From Rhytidiadelphus loreus (lineage: Eukaryota; Streptophyta; Bryopsida; Hypnales; Hylocomiaceae): a stretch of 64,000 bases of DNA. The notes under the pieces are model-generated. The model had not been told where the DNA came from. It did not search any database and saw only the letters and a program-made list of their open reading frames with translations. Positions 22,006 through 37,522 of the stretch are shown here, piece by piece; position 1 is the stretch's first letter, and the number at the start of each line of letters is the position of its first letter. The stretch spans positions 30,392,863 to 30,456,862 of the forward strand of contig OX344761.1 in NCBI GenBank assembly GCA_947034895.1, in the 5' to 3' direction. The position numbers were made by a program, and so were the translations under genes.

Positions 22006-22563
22006 ACAATCCCAGACAAGAGTCAGAAAAGAGTGGGTAGGCTCTAAAAGCTTCCTTTAACGAAGAAGTACATTTTGCTTTCTCATTGCACCAGCAGTGC
22101 ACACATTTCAGGTTTTTAGTGACCACTGCAATTCAACTTCAAAAATCATAACTAATTTCACAAAGCTCCAAAAACTATGAAATGACTTGGATTAGATGTC
22201 AATTCCATTTTTCTTTTGAGGAAAATTTACTGAAAAATATTTCAAGAAGTTTAACCTCCCCAAATTAGTTTTCAACTCTTGAATGGGAGATTTGTGGACC
22301 TCCTACCTAAGGTCATGCCCTAGCTGTACTAATTTATCCATACTATGTAGTTGCCTTCATGTGAGGTATTAGAAATAAGTACAAAACACCTAGTTGTAAG
22401 TTTACAACCCCACCTAATTGTAGCACAATGTGCATCCCTTCTTTATTCCATAACCTAAACAAATAGTCATATTGTCTTAGTGTCTTAGGACATCCTCAAG
22501 GACCACACAAATTTGTTCAAGAAATAAAACAAGTTTTGAATGATGGGCATGGAATAAAAACTT
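22006..22563. other. AT-rich intergenic DNA
   Basis: No gene, RNA or transposon end was recognised between the right edge of the duplication and the first TTAA element. Confidence 0.4.
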
Positions 22564-23494
22564 GGAAGTCCTTAAATTCCTTGACTATGTTTTCACCAAA
22601 AACACTCCAAAACTGCCATTTCTAATACAAGTACCAAATTTTAGAAAGAAAATACATTTTCGGACACATAGAACCGTAGGATCTTGTAGTATGATGGTTA
22701 CAAAAGATGTGGAGAAAATTTCAAAAATTTCCACCGCATGGATTGCAAGATATAGGCACTCACATTCACTGAAATCATCTTTATGGCCCTACAAAAAGCA
22801 GGGCAGATGTGCTTCACAAGCTCACTTTTCTATGAAAAAATGTCCAAAATGGTGTTGTTTCTTTGGAATCTTTTTTCTAGATAGGTTGGCTAAATTCTTA
22901 AGAAAATCCACATCATTTGGAATCATACAACATATAAGAAAAAAATAGTAAGTAGAAAGAAGTAGAGAATGATTCAAAATACAAAATTGTTAAGAATTTA
23001 GTTATGGAATTGAAAAATGCCAATCCCAATGTTTGCAATGTTGTAATAAACAATCTACATTCTATAATTTTATTTTATTTTCTGAAAGTACTGAAAATTG
23101 AGTAAGATAAAGGACTTCAAAGTTTATTTTAGAGTAGAGATTCCATAACTACCCGCAAACCAAAACTCCTCATAATTTTTGATTCATTGATCAAAATGGA
23201 ATGGTTCAAAGTTTTTCTTGTTTCTCTAGAAAACCAATTTCAAATTTTTGTTTCTGAAAAAAGTGATTTCTTTTTATCTGCCCAGATTGTCCAGCTAGGG
23301 AAAAAAGTAACATATTAGGCCATAACTTTTGACTCATATTTCCAAGTACTATGGAATTTAGTGCATATGAAAGATATTCCTCATCCCCACCTTCTATTAA
23401 AATTTCAACGTAAAATATTCAAATCTCTAGTCATAGGTACTAGCCCAAAATTTCTATGTTGCCAAAAAATGGATGTTGGTCCTTTATGGGTTAA
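22564..23494. mobile_element. TTAA-type short DNA element A
   Basis: The left end is worn (CCTTAAATTCCTTGACTATG) but aligns with the start of the family. The right end is TTGGTCCTTTATGGG followed by TTAA (23491-23494). The length (~930 bp) equals that of the complete members at 46570 and 48385. Shared internal blocks include the cttcacaagctcac and catttggaat stretches and aaatagtaagtagaaag. It is non-coding. Confidence 0.65.
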
Positions 23495-25363
23495 AGGCAA
23501 AATTATAGTAGCTTTAGCAAATTCGAGGGCAAATCATGCCTAAAAGTATCATCAATGGTCAATCAGTTCATGACACAATATTTACAATACTACAAACTTT
23601 GTCATTCCCTTCTTGAATTGTTGCTCCAAGTACCAAGCCAATCGATCCAATGGTCTTGCAAGGTCTTTTCAACCCCTTATCCTTTTGGGTTTTCTTTCTT
23701 GGATGCTCTTTTGACCTTTCCTAGGGTTCATTGCCAAAAACCTTGTTATTAAAGGCTTGATCATGGTACATTGTGCAAAATGGGGAGTACAATATAGAAG
23801 CTTTAGAAGAAGTGTGAAAGAACACCCAAGCAAGCAACAACTACAATCTTAGTAGCATGAGATCATTAACCCAACTTTTTTTTTTTTTCTTAGGCCACTT
23901 GCTTTTTCTTACAATGGTGGACCATATATAGTGCACCATTCATGATGCTCTTTATAAAAAAACATCATTTGGAGCAACAATTTTACTATGCCATATGAGT
24001 GATGTTTTCCTTTCTTTGAACATCTACTATGTAATCATTACTTGGCCTAAAAAAGATGATCTATTGTTGAATTTAGAAGTGAGTTTTCACCCGTTAAGGT
24101 CCAAGGGGTAGTTCATATTTTCAAAATCATGAAGATGTATCATAATTCATAAAATACAGCTAAGAATAATAATTTAAACCCTAAAGTTCCAAGGCCTTTT
24201 TTTCATCAAAACCACTCTAAAAATATCTTATCTATTGCAAAGAATAAAAATTTGATTTTCTTTTTGCATACCTAACCTTAGGATTTTGCACTAGACTAGT
24301 GTAAGAATGTGTGGAATAAATTTAAGATACTTTGACTATGTAGATTGCAAGATATTTGCATTTAAAGTAAAGAAAATAAGTTTTTTTGCACCTTGCTTGA
24401 CAAGATTTTTTGCCTTTGAGTCTTCTTAGCTTAAAAATTTTGCACTATTAATTTTGAATTTTAGGTTGAAGAATTGAGTTGAGATTCTAAAAAATAAAAA
24501 ATCACACACTTAATTCTTATTCATTAAAAAATTGTGAAGGAGAAGCAGGTTCAAGGTTGAAGGGAAAACTAAACCGTTAATAGCTTTAAGATAGAATTGA
24601 AACACACTAATCCCAACAATCAGATTATTCTAGCAAGAGATTTGAATGTTGTAAAACTTTTTACTATTTAAATTGTGAAAATTGAATCTAGAAATGAATC
24701 CTACAAGTTATTTTGTCAAGAAGATGCTTAAATTGCTTGATAAACAAGATTGTCTATAACTTTCTCATCATTAATCCAAATGGAACAAATCAAAGCTTCT
24801 TATGTAGATAAAAATACAATCTATAAGGAAAAAAAATTTAAGAGTTTTTTTTCTGACCCCATTAACTAAAATTTGGGCTTATTTTGTTATATAATATTTA
24901 GATTTTAGCCTTGATTTTGCCTCAAAACTATCAAACTCTCGCTTTTTGTTCTTATCCCTTCTTTTTTTCATTTTTTCATCTTTTTTTTACCTAAGAAATT
25001 CTAAAGCTTGGATTTCTTTTAATTATCTTTTCATTATTGTTGCTAAGGGAGTGCTAGTACGTAAACATTGAATCTATGAGTCCATGAGCCTAGAGATGTA
25101 TATTGTAGATATCTTTTATGATTATAGGTGTCTATGTTATAGGTACCTATGTTATAGATTCTTTCTATGTTATAGGTACATATGTTATAAATACCTTCAA
25201 AGGGTTGTATGTACATATCTACAACTAGGTTCAAGGGTTGTAGGCTCATGTCATTGCGTTCATGCATTAGCATTGTTGTTGTTGCCACCTATCAAGTGCA
25301 AGAACTTGCTCTTCTTGTTTTTCACTCTTGATTCTTTATACACATTTCTCATTCTCCTACATT
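23495..25363. other. AT-rich intergenic DNA with a short tandem repeat
   Basis: No gene was recognised. At 25127-25200 the sequence TATGTTATAGGTAC and variants recur about four times in tandem. The rest is low-complexity and decayed repeat DNA. Confidence 0.4.
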
Positions 25364-26001
25364 TTATCCCTAGAGGTTTTTGACTATGTTTTTACCAAAA
25401 ACTCTCCCAAACTACCATTTCTAGTACAAGTATCAAATTCTAGAAAATAAATAGAGTGGAGCACATTTAACTGTAGGATCTTCTAATATGCTAGTTTGAA
25501 AAGATGTGCAAAAAAATTCAGAAATTTACACAATGTGGATTGGAAGTATTGAAAAAGAAAAAAAATTGGCCTTGTGAAAAACAAGGTAATTGCACTTCAC
25601 AAGGTCACATTTGTATGAAAAAGTGTTCAAACTGGTGGCGATCCTTTGGTTTCATTCTTCAAAGCAAGTTGACTACATGCTTGAAAATTTTCAAATCATT
25701 TGGAATTTTACAACATATAGGAAAAAAATAGTAAGTAGAAAGAAGTAGAGAATGATTCAAAATACAAAATTGTTAAGAATTTAGTTATGGAATTGAAAAA
25801 TGCCAATTCCAATGGTTGTAATGTAGTAATAAACAATCTACATCCTATGATTTTATTTTATTTCACATTTTTTGGAAAATTGAATTAAATAAAGGACTTC
25901 AAAGTTTATTTTAGAGTAGAAAATCCATAACTGCCCACAAACCCTAAACTGCCCAAATCACTATGTTGCCAAAAAATGCACTTTGGTGCTTTAGGGGTTA
26001 A
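25364..26001. mobile_element. TTAA-type short DNA element B (internally deleted)
   Basis: The left end reads TTATCCCTAGAGG, a worn form of TTAACCCCTAAAGG. The right end reads GGTGCTTTAGGGG then TTAA (25998-26001). The interior matches elements A and C, but about 300 bp are missing near the right side. It is non-coding. Confidence 0.65.
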
Positions 26002-27421
26002 ATTGTGATTTGAATAGTCTTAGCCAAACTTACACTTGTTTTAGTTTGCTACTATGTGATAGCAAGTCTTTTTATCTTTTTTAGCTATGACTAGCATTTA
26101 CCTTTTTCTACCACAATGGTGACACCAATCTTGTTTGGACTCTTGCAATTTATTGATGGACACTTGTGAATGAATTGGCTTACCTTGAAAATTGTACCTT
26201 CTTTTTGAATTGCAATACATTTCTAATTTTGATTTCTTACACGTATATAAACTCTAAAGGAGAGAAGTAAAGAAAATGCACATCTAATAGAGGACAACAA
26301 ATGCAAGGAGTGAACTTTTTTTTAGCTAGGTGAGTTTTTTAGCTCAAGGTGATTCATTTGCTGCAATATTCCATTGTTGGAATGTGATGTATTGGCATTG
26401 CATTGGAAAGGCATGATTCATTCAATTCAATTGGTGGTTGGTTGATTGCAATTTTCTACAAGTGAAGATGCAAACAAAGTCGATTATTGCATGGAGACAA
26501 TAAGTAGCTTGAGGGAGCACAATTCTACTTGCTTGCCATGCATAGGAATTCAAATTATTGGATCTACACACATTAGATGAGTTTTAGCTAGTGTACAAGG
26601 TTGCAAGTTCTTCTGCATTCCCTCAAGTTCCTTGCTAGGTTCCTTGTGAATCATTGGCTTGACAAGACTTGTAGAAGATTTCTTCTTCTCATCACACAAA
26701 ATTTTGAAGATGAATAGTTGCGATTGTGTCCTATATAGAAGAATTCTTTGTCATTCATCAAACAAAAAATGGCTCCAACATCCTTTAAGGGTTAACATAA
26801 GCTTTTGTACTCATACAAGTCTAATGTGAGTCCGGGCCATTGTAGCTCTTTGTACTAAAAATGATAGTTTTGAAAAGTTTTTTTTTTTTATGAAATATAG
26901 TCACAAACCGTCAATGAGGTGGAGTACCATTCAAATCACATTCTAATATAATCTTAAATATGTCATGAGTTGTACACATATGATTGGACAATGTCACGTT
27001 CTGAACACCTGTTGAACGGGAGTTTTTGCAAGTCCCACTGACAAGGTTCTAAGTTATTTGGAAAAACAAGTTCTCCTATTCGTCAGTACACCACTTGCCA
27101 CCTAAGCACCCCACACTTCCACGTCACCGTCGTCACCCGTGGTGCCAACCTCCTTGCCGTCTTCTCGCAGCACCGAATTTCTTCATGAGCTCCTCGCCCT
27201 CGCGATCGGCCCTTGTACTGCTTCCCCTAATTACTCCATAATCAAATTAGACGTCACATCTTCACAACACAATTCTTTCTCCCTTCGCTTCGCTTTTCAG
27301 TTTTCCAAACCTTGATTGAATTGAATCAGTTTGAATCAGACAGAAACTCTGTCAAGTTCGATACTCTGTTGTGTGTGATTGAAGATATTAGTTCAGCTAG
27401 GAGGGCGCGACTGGTGTGGCG
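26002..27421. other. Intergenic DNA and thiolase upstream region
   Basis: 26002-26990 is AT-rich with a lone family-type end, CCTTTAAGGG then TTAA at 26792-26795, and a piece of repeat R at 26870-26960. From about 27000 the sequence becomes GC-richer and should hold the promoter and 5' UTR of the thiolase gene. No TATA box was assigned. Confidence 0.4.
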
Positions 27422-30808
<3,387 letters not shown>

Positions 30809-32163
30809 AATCACTTAAAAAATGAAACTCTATTTCTTGAGAAGTGTAAAAATCTGTTAGCGCTTGTAATATTATTGTGGTACGTCACAAACTGTCAGTA
30901 GTACACTGGCAACCGCACTGGATCGAAATTGCATAAATTTTAGCCTGCAAGTTTAGATAATACGGAGAAATATTGGAGACAAGAATAATCCAGTATCAGT
31001 AGTGTACGAAGATATTTTTTCCTGAAAATGCAATACATCGTTGGGTTGGATTGAGAACTTCATGTTACTGGGCTAACCATTACATTACACTGCTAGTGCA
31101 AAATGATCCATCCTGCAAACATTCCTGCTTCAATATCCTTGTTTTCTTTTATCATAAGTGATGCTTAGAAAGTCCCAACAGTAAAGCATGGTCTGTGCTC
31201 ATCCTCAAGAGGACGGGCCAGTGGAGGAATGCAAATACCCCTCCATGTGAACCCCAAGCTCCGACTGCTTTTATGGTTGAAGCGCCATGTGTGTTACTCC
31301 TTGACACCCAAAGTTTGTGAGTGATAGCTTGTTAGAAAGGTAATGTAGTGCGCTTTCAAGCAGTTATCACATGTCTCCTAATTCAAAAAATGAGGTCACA
31401 ACAAGCCATAGAAGATTACAACCATGGCAGTTCATCATTTTCACAATTTCACAATTTCTTGCTCACCTAGGGTCAATTCTCGCAAGGGATGGTTTTTTGA
31501 AAAGCTCTTGCAAGTAACCTTCTAAACAGCTATCCTTTGCTCCAAATTTGAAAAATTACGAACACTGCAAGCTATTGAAGGTCATAGCCATGACCATAAT
31601 TAAGGAGTTGGGGTTAGGTTTGATCTAGTGAAAGGAACAGGAACCTTTATGACGAAACGTAGCAACCCTCATGTGGGCTCCATTTTCCCCTATTGGTAAA
31701 AATTCAGCCACTGGCACAAGTGATCACAAAGGAGAAACACATCTTTAGCGACGTTTCAGAACCTGTTCCAACATGAAGATTTTCTAATACAAATCGAATC
31801 TATTTAGAGTACTATAGGAGAGTGGAAGATGTAAAAGTTGCTCCTCCAAGGGACACCACAGTGGGATCAGCAACACTCACCAAAATAAAATACCAACTAC
31901 CACATTCCACCTGAATGCGCCCAATTGTTGGGCCTTTAGTTTCTTGGACAGACTGGCCATGTCCAGCCACTTGAGAATTGGTTGCCCTGAGAGGACAGTG
32001 TCATCGCAGACTTGATGCTTCCCTTCAACCCAGTGGCGAAGACAATGGATGAAGCAAGATTCGAATCAAATCAGGGGGGCAGTTTCCGTGGTGGCACCAG
32101 ATCACTTGACTAGTATCAGATTGATATCAGACTGGCTGGTTTCCACTACATGGAAAGAGCCCC
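30809..32163. other. Convergent intergenic region with two 3' ends
   Basis: The thiolase (+) and the phosphoglycerate mutase-like gene (-) converge here, so both 3' untranslated regions should lie inside. No further gene, repeat or structured RNA was recognised. Confidence 0.5.
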
Positions 32164-35100
32164 TCAAACAGAAACTGCGGCGTTCATAGCTATGTAGTGC
32201 TTGATGACCCCCATCATCTCACTCCCTGTAAACCGGCCAAGGCAACCGCGCGCAGCAGCAATCTCTCCAAACCTGGACACAGAGTCACCTGCAACAGCTT
32301 TCGAAGGCTCCGGGTTCGCGTCAATATCAATGGGGAGGTTCGCGGCGTCATGGACAGGGAGAGGAAAAGGGGCGAGGTCTGTTGCAAGTACAACCTCCTC
32401 TCCCCCTTTGGCTTTCACAAAGTCTCGCACATGGCAAATGGTGAAGGGGACAGGCTCATAGCTGTGGTCTCCGTATTCGACAGGCGTGGAATGGTCTCCA
32501 GTTACGCAAATGCTGTAGGGCGTTCCGGTTTGTTTCTCGGCCTCCCATAGCAGGCGAGCCAATTGGGCTACCATGGTGTCCACCGCCTCAAATGCCTTCA
32601 CTTTCAGCTTCATTGCCTTGTCGTGTCCGCAGTCGTCAATCGCCTGCACTCACCACATTACATGTCTTCAGGAATGTAATACTCGTAATCCATACTGATT
32701 CAGTAGAACCGTACAAACTTTAAAAGACAAGCCAGACACTAACATAGCATTCTTTATCCATTGAAGTACTACAGCACCCTTTTTTTGTACAGATGCTAAG
32801 ATACTACATGAACATAACAGAAAGGGGGGGCGTCAGCCGGCCTCTTAAACAAGGCGATTTCAAAAATGCATTCCAAAAGAGAGGCTAGTACTTTGAGGAA
32901 AGAAGAGTTGCATTGTACCCAATTTGACACAGCCTACTCTTTAGCCACTCAAGCATTCTTTCTTTTTATAATGCGGTACATATTGCACTGACAAAGTGTT
33001 GTTCCTGCTTGTTCCTACAACCACTCAGTTCCAACCATTTGCAACTATGCTGACAACATATTACATAATTTCTTTTCTTACATTCCTCTCGTTGAATCTC
33101 AAGCTTTCCCTCATTGTATCTTTATGTATGAAAGGGAGAATAGGCATCATGGACTCACAAGATTTAGGGTATCATGGGCGATTCCAAGGTGTAACAGGAT
33201 TTCCAAGGTACCCTAAAGAATGTTATAAAGTGACCAACCAGATTGATAAAACAATCAATCCCATTATCTCTTCTATTTCGGCACTTGAACGCCTATAACG
33301 GAGCAGAAGAGATAAATTCCAGCATATGAGTGGTTGGAGGCCGCAAAAAATACACCAAAATAGACATTGAGCTGAAGACTTGGACTTGGACATGAGAATG
33401 CAAGTCACTGCAAGGATTGCAGAGTAGTCAATAATCGGAATCTGAGTTGTACCTTGACATGGAGAAATCCAAAGTCATAACCTTCGGCATATCCCGGTTT
33501 CCCTTCTTCCTGCCCAGGAACAAAGACGTTGGGCGGAGGAGTCAAGGGAGCCGCCAAAGCTTTGGCAATTGCAACTGCCTTGTTGGTGAGAAGGGTCCGA
33601 TAGTCGCCAGTAGTCCCTGGTGCGTCAAGGATGTCGATGCCCAGGGATAATCCTAGTCCTGCAATGATCTTCGTCGGAGCCACCATGCATGGTCGCAGAC
33701 CTTGCACCTCCATAAACGTTGGCACCTAACCCAAAAACCAACAGCAAATTCAAAGTCCGACATCAACTACTGTTGCGAACATAACATTCTTGAGGAGTTC
33801 CCTGAACACCCTTGAAAAAAGGGAACAGATTCTTTTTGCGCACAACCTTGATCTGGCCACTCACTAAACACCATGCATGCGGACTACAGAGAATGCCAGA
33901 TTTGAGTCTTTTGGGGGGCGTTGCCATCTATAGTAGAGAAGGTAAGTTCTCACTGAGCATCATGCATGCTCTCTACAGTGAATATGCTCTCTACTCTTGA
34001 GTCTTACTTGGGTAGCCATCTATAGTGGAGAAGGTGAGTTTTCACAAATGTTATGAAAGGGTCAAATTGAGGGATTGGAGAAGTTAGATTTTGATAGCAC
34101 ACATCAATCACAAATGATAAGGAAGCGCCAAACAGGGGGATTGAAGAGGTTGGGGTTTAGGGTGTAGGGTGTAGGGTTTATAACATACATCAATGCGGAT
34201 ACCGCAGCCTCGCAGCAGTACAACATTGGCGATGGCCTTGCCCTGTTTCTTGCGCTCCGCATTGAGAGGGTGCGACCGCAGGATCCCGCGAATCACATCC
34301 GAAAGCTCGTTCACAACGTTCGCCGTGTGCGCGGTCTCCTTGGTGTCGTCCAGTGGCTTCACTTTGAGCAACAAACGATGGTCCTTCAACGGGTCGGATC
34401 CTGAGATGTTGCCACTCAGGCCAGGCCCACTCACAACCACCCCACATCGGTGCTCCGTTGCATACCTGGGGACACATCATACCCTCGTTCTTGAGTCGAA
34501 GTGGTACGGCACCTTTTGAGAACAATGCCAACTAAGGACTCTCTAGTCAGAGCAAAGACGCGCCCAATCATAGAAAATCACCCTAAACCCAAACCTCTCA
34601 CATATGATGACAATGGTTCATTGGCTTGAAGAGCTCTCTCTTGTTCCGATTCAGTTGAAATTTGCAAACACGGTGTGAGACTAGGGATTCTTTTCATGCC
34701 AGTTGAGAGGGACCGAATAAGGGTTCTCTAGAATGCTACGATGTAGCAACATTCCGAAAAACAAAGGAAAAAAACGATTCTATACGTTCAGTAATCCCTA
34801 GCTAGACAGAATCTTCACATGGCGTACACAATTGTAAATTCGTAAGATAGGTTACACGACTGCAACTCAACGGACCACCCCATTCGGCAGGTGTGTACAG
34901 ACTGGTGCGAAGCATGTTGTGTTCAAAATACTCCAAGGTTTAGAAACTCTAGAAGAGGTTTGAAACCCTAAAAGAACAAGAGACAATGGAGACAAGTGTC
35001 CCGAAACGAAAAGAAAGGGAAAAAAACCTATATTGCGTACCGAACAGACACTTTGTACTGTGGAAACGACGGCAACTTGAGACCGTTGAGAGCAGCACAG

Positions 35101-35871
35101 AGAATCGGCCCAGGCTCCTCGAAATGACGATCGGCTCGACGACTGGTCACCACTCCTGATTCCTCGTCGATGGTTGCAAAGTTACTCTGCCAAAAACAAG
35201 CCACCCCCAACAACATGAGCACGAAAGTTCAAATACTTCGACACATTCGCAGCCCTAAATTCGCTTTGTCAAATTCGAAACTCGAACGTTCGACAAATGC
35301 TTCGACACATTCGAAACCCTGAAATCGACACCAATCGAAAGTTCCAAAAATGCTTTGACACAAATTCGAAACCCTAAATTCGATATCATTCGAAAGTCCG
35401 ACAGATGCTTTAACACTTTCGAAACCCTACTGAATTCCAATCCACTCAAAAGTTCCACAAATGCTTTGACATATTCGAAACCCTGAATTCGACACCGATT
35501 CGAACTTTCGACACATGCTTCGACAAACCCTGACTTTGAATCCATTGGAAATGAGCGATCACCTTGAAGGCGATGTCGCCCGGGACCATTGCCAATCCCG
35601 CGCCGAGCGACTCAAACGCTCCTCGCCCTCGGTAGTAGACACGCGGGTTGTACCCCAGCAACGACAAATGCGCCGTGTCGCTCCCACACCCGAGCCCGGG
35701 CTCCACGGGGTCCATCAACCCGCTGACGCCCCCACTCGCGAGCGCATCCAGATTCGGAGTCTTGGCGGCCTCCACAGGCGACTGGAACCCCAAGGAGGGA
35801 ATGGCCACATCGCCCAACCCGTCCACCAGAATGAACGCCACCCGCGCCTTCGGGACGCCCGTGTCCCCCAT
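32164..35871 (-). CDS. Cofactor-independent phosphoglycerate mutase-like enzyme (archaeal ApgM type)
   Basis: Five exons on the minus strand join in frame into 494 residues: 35871-35563, 35186-35041, 34465-34189, 33725-33453 and 32643-32164. It belongs to the alkaline-phosphatase-like metalloenzyme superfamily, in the branch of archaeal 2,3-bisphosphoglycerate-independent mutases that interconvert 3- and 2-phosphoglycerate. Metal-binding motifs are visible: LVDGLGD near the N-terminus, the Ser-bearing GCGSDTAHLSLLGYNP, the GHDK of DDCGHDKA, and TGDHSTP. From memory, Arabidopsis homologues have about the same length. The first ATG of the frame, MGDTGVPKARV, is used; no transit peptide is apparent. 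Intron 1 contains a ~55-bp tandem repeat. The gene is divergent from the ARID-HMG gene. Whether plant members really act in glycolysis is uncertain. Confidence 0.92.
34152..34181. repeat. Short interstitial telomere-like repeat
   Basis: Within intron 3 of the phosphoglycerate mutase-like gene, TTTAGGG is followed by two TGTAGGG units and TTTA. This resembles the plant telomere repeat TTTAGGG. It may be a scar of DNA repair or chance. Confidence 0.5.
35239..35535. repeat. Degenerate ~55-bp minisatellite in intron 1 of the mutase-like gene
   Basis: About six units begin near 35239, 35300, 35353, 35408, 35464 and 35518. Each contains ATGCTTYGACACATTCGAAA, or a close variant, followed by CCCTGAATTCGACACC. 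The spacing is 52-62 bp. Each unit includes an AAACCCTR-type element resembling the plant telobox. It lies wholly in the intron (35187-35562). Confidence 0.8.
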
Positions 35872-37522
35872 CGCCACCGGAATTCGGGAGCTTAGTGTGG
35901 GGTTGGCGACTCAACGAGCTCTCCGATCCTTCGAAACAGATCGGGTTTGGTTGTATCACACGCAGCCCCCAGCACTTGAACTACTTATCACCCTCGAAAG
36001 ATGCAAGATGACGAAGCTGGAGGAGAAAGGGGAGAGCAGGAGGGGTGCCAATCCGGACGGATTCAATCAGCTCGTGCAGTTTGCTGTTCCGCACGAGCAC
36101 TGTTGTTCAAGTGGGACCATCAACGGTGACAAAAATAGACAAGAATGGCACTCACCTAAAAAAGGCGATGGAAGAATCAAAAATTACAAAGACACCGCGC
36201 ATCACTCATGTAGTGATGCACCAGCTTCAACAGTGTTTGCGGGGGGTATCACCTAGGTTTCATATAGATATCACCAAGTATCACCGAATGATCACATGAG
36301 TATGGATGGCTACTTCTCCAAAATGGAAAAAATCATCACTGAGCGAGCTCCACAGCTTGTTACAGGATCCAACAGGTTGCCAATTCGCAATTTTCGATTA
36401 CTAGGTCCATGAAGCGTACATAGTTGACCAATCCCAACAATCAGACGCTTCATTGCAGCTAGAGTTCATCTTCTTTCTTCGCAAATTCAGCTGCAATCAA
36501 TCGAAAAGGATCAGAATTGGTCGCAGAAAAGCATGGTCAGTCCCGAAATTGAACCCAACTACAAAACGTTGAAGAAAACGATGCTACATGGATCCCGATA
36601 TCTTTTCTTTTCAAATTTTCAATATTCCCCAATATTGAGAAGCAGCGTTCTACTCTACTGCCATTCCAAGCTGTTGCCGTTCCATTCAATCCTCGAATAG
36701 CACTTGCAAATCTGTTCTTGCTCGATGTGAGCTTCGCGTGCGCTTTTCAGACTCCTCAAGCTGCCCGTCCCGAACTCGCGAAGCCCGCCTTCACTTTCTC
36801 TCGAACGCCACCTAAGCTTAGATGTAAGACGTAAAACACATTGACTGCGACGCCAGGTAGGATTTCTCGACCTCTCCAAGGAATGAAGCGACGCCACGTG
36901 GTCAAGCCTCCCTGCATTTGGTGGCACCTCCGTCACCATCAAGAGTATTTTAGGCGCCATCGGGTTCTGTCAGGAGCTTCGGTTTTCGTGCAGCTCCGAA
37001 GAGTGTCTGTCGAAGCTTTCAAATCGTCCCTGCCAGTTAGAACTTAGAACTGCTGCAATAGGAGATTCAGTAGTCAACTCGAAGGCCTTCTCAGAGAGTC
37101 GCAATTAACCTTTCACGTTTGAGTGTACACTAAGTGCGGCAGGTATTTGAAAAAAATTGCGATTGATTTCGGCACCGTCTTTCACGTTGTTTGAAGCTAC
37201 CAGACGGCGCTCTACACTCTGGAGCTAACTTACACGTTGTGCTGTCGTCGACTGTTTTGTTGTGAACAGTTGGTTGTGTCGTTGATGTTTTAATGAGAAT
37301 CACAAGTGTCTAGAGTAGTGCAGGACTAGCTGCTTCACGGTCATATCTTGTTCATTTGGCACATTATATCTTGTGAAAAGTGGAGACCTCAGGCGGTAAG
37401 ATGAAAGAGTTTTGGGTGTAAGGGACGCCAGTTTTCTAGGTCGTGAGTTGGAGGAAGGGTTTAGCAAGGGTTTAGCATGGAGTGAAGGGAAAAAGCGAGG
37501 GACAGTGTGGCCTGTGAAGAGG
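35872..37522. promoter_or_regulatory. Divergent promoter region between the mutase-like and ARID-HMG genes
   Basis: These 1.65 kb separate the two start codons of oppositely oriented genes, so both promoters and 5' leaders should be here. No coding frame with recognisable similarity was found. Composition is less AT-rich than the TE regions. An out-of-frame ATG at 37478 precedes the chosen ARID-HMG start. Confidence 0.5.

Noticed and set aside
34152..34181. TTTAGGG/TGTAGGG run as evidence for a chromosome end or fusion
   Set aside because: Only about four imperfect units within an intron; far too short for a telomere remnant and compatible with chance or repair.
35515..36256. Plus-strand frames opposite exon 1 of the mutase-like gene
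   Set aside because: Long only because exon 1 is GC-rich; the minus strand encodes LVDGLGD and SDTAHLSLLGY motifs and the splice sites fit.
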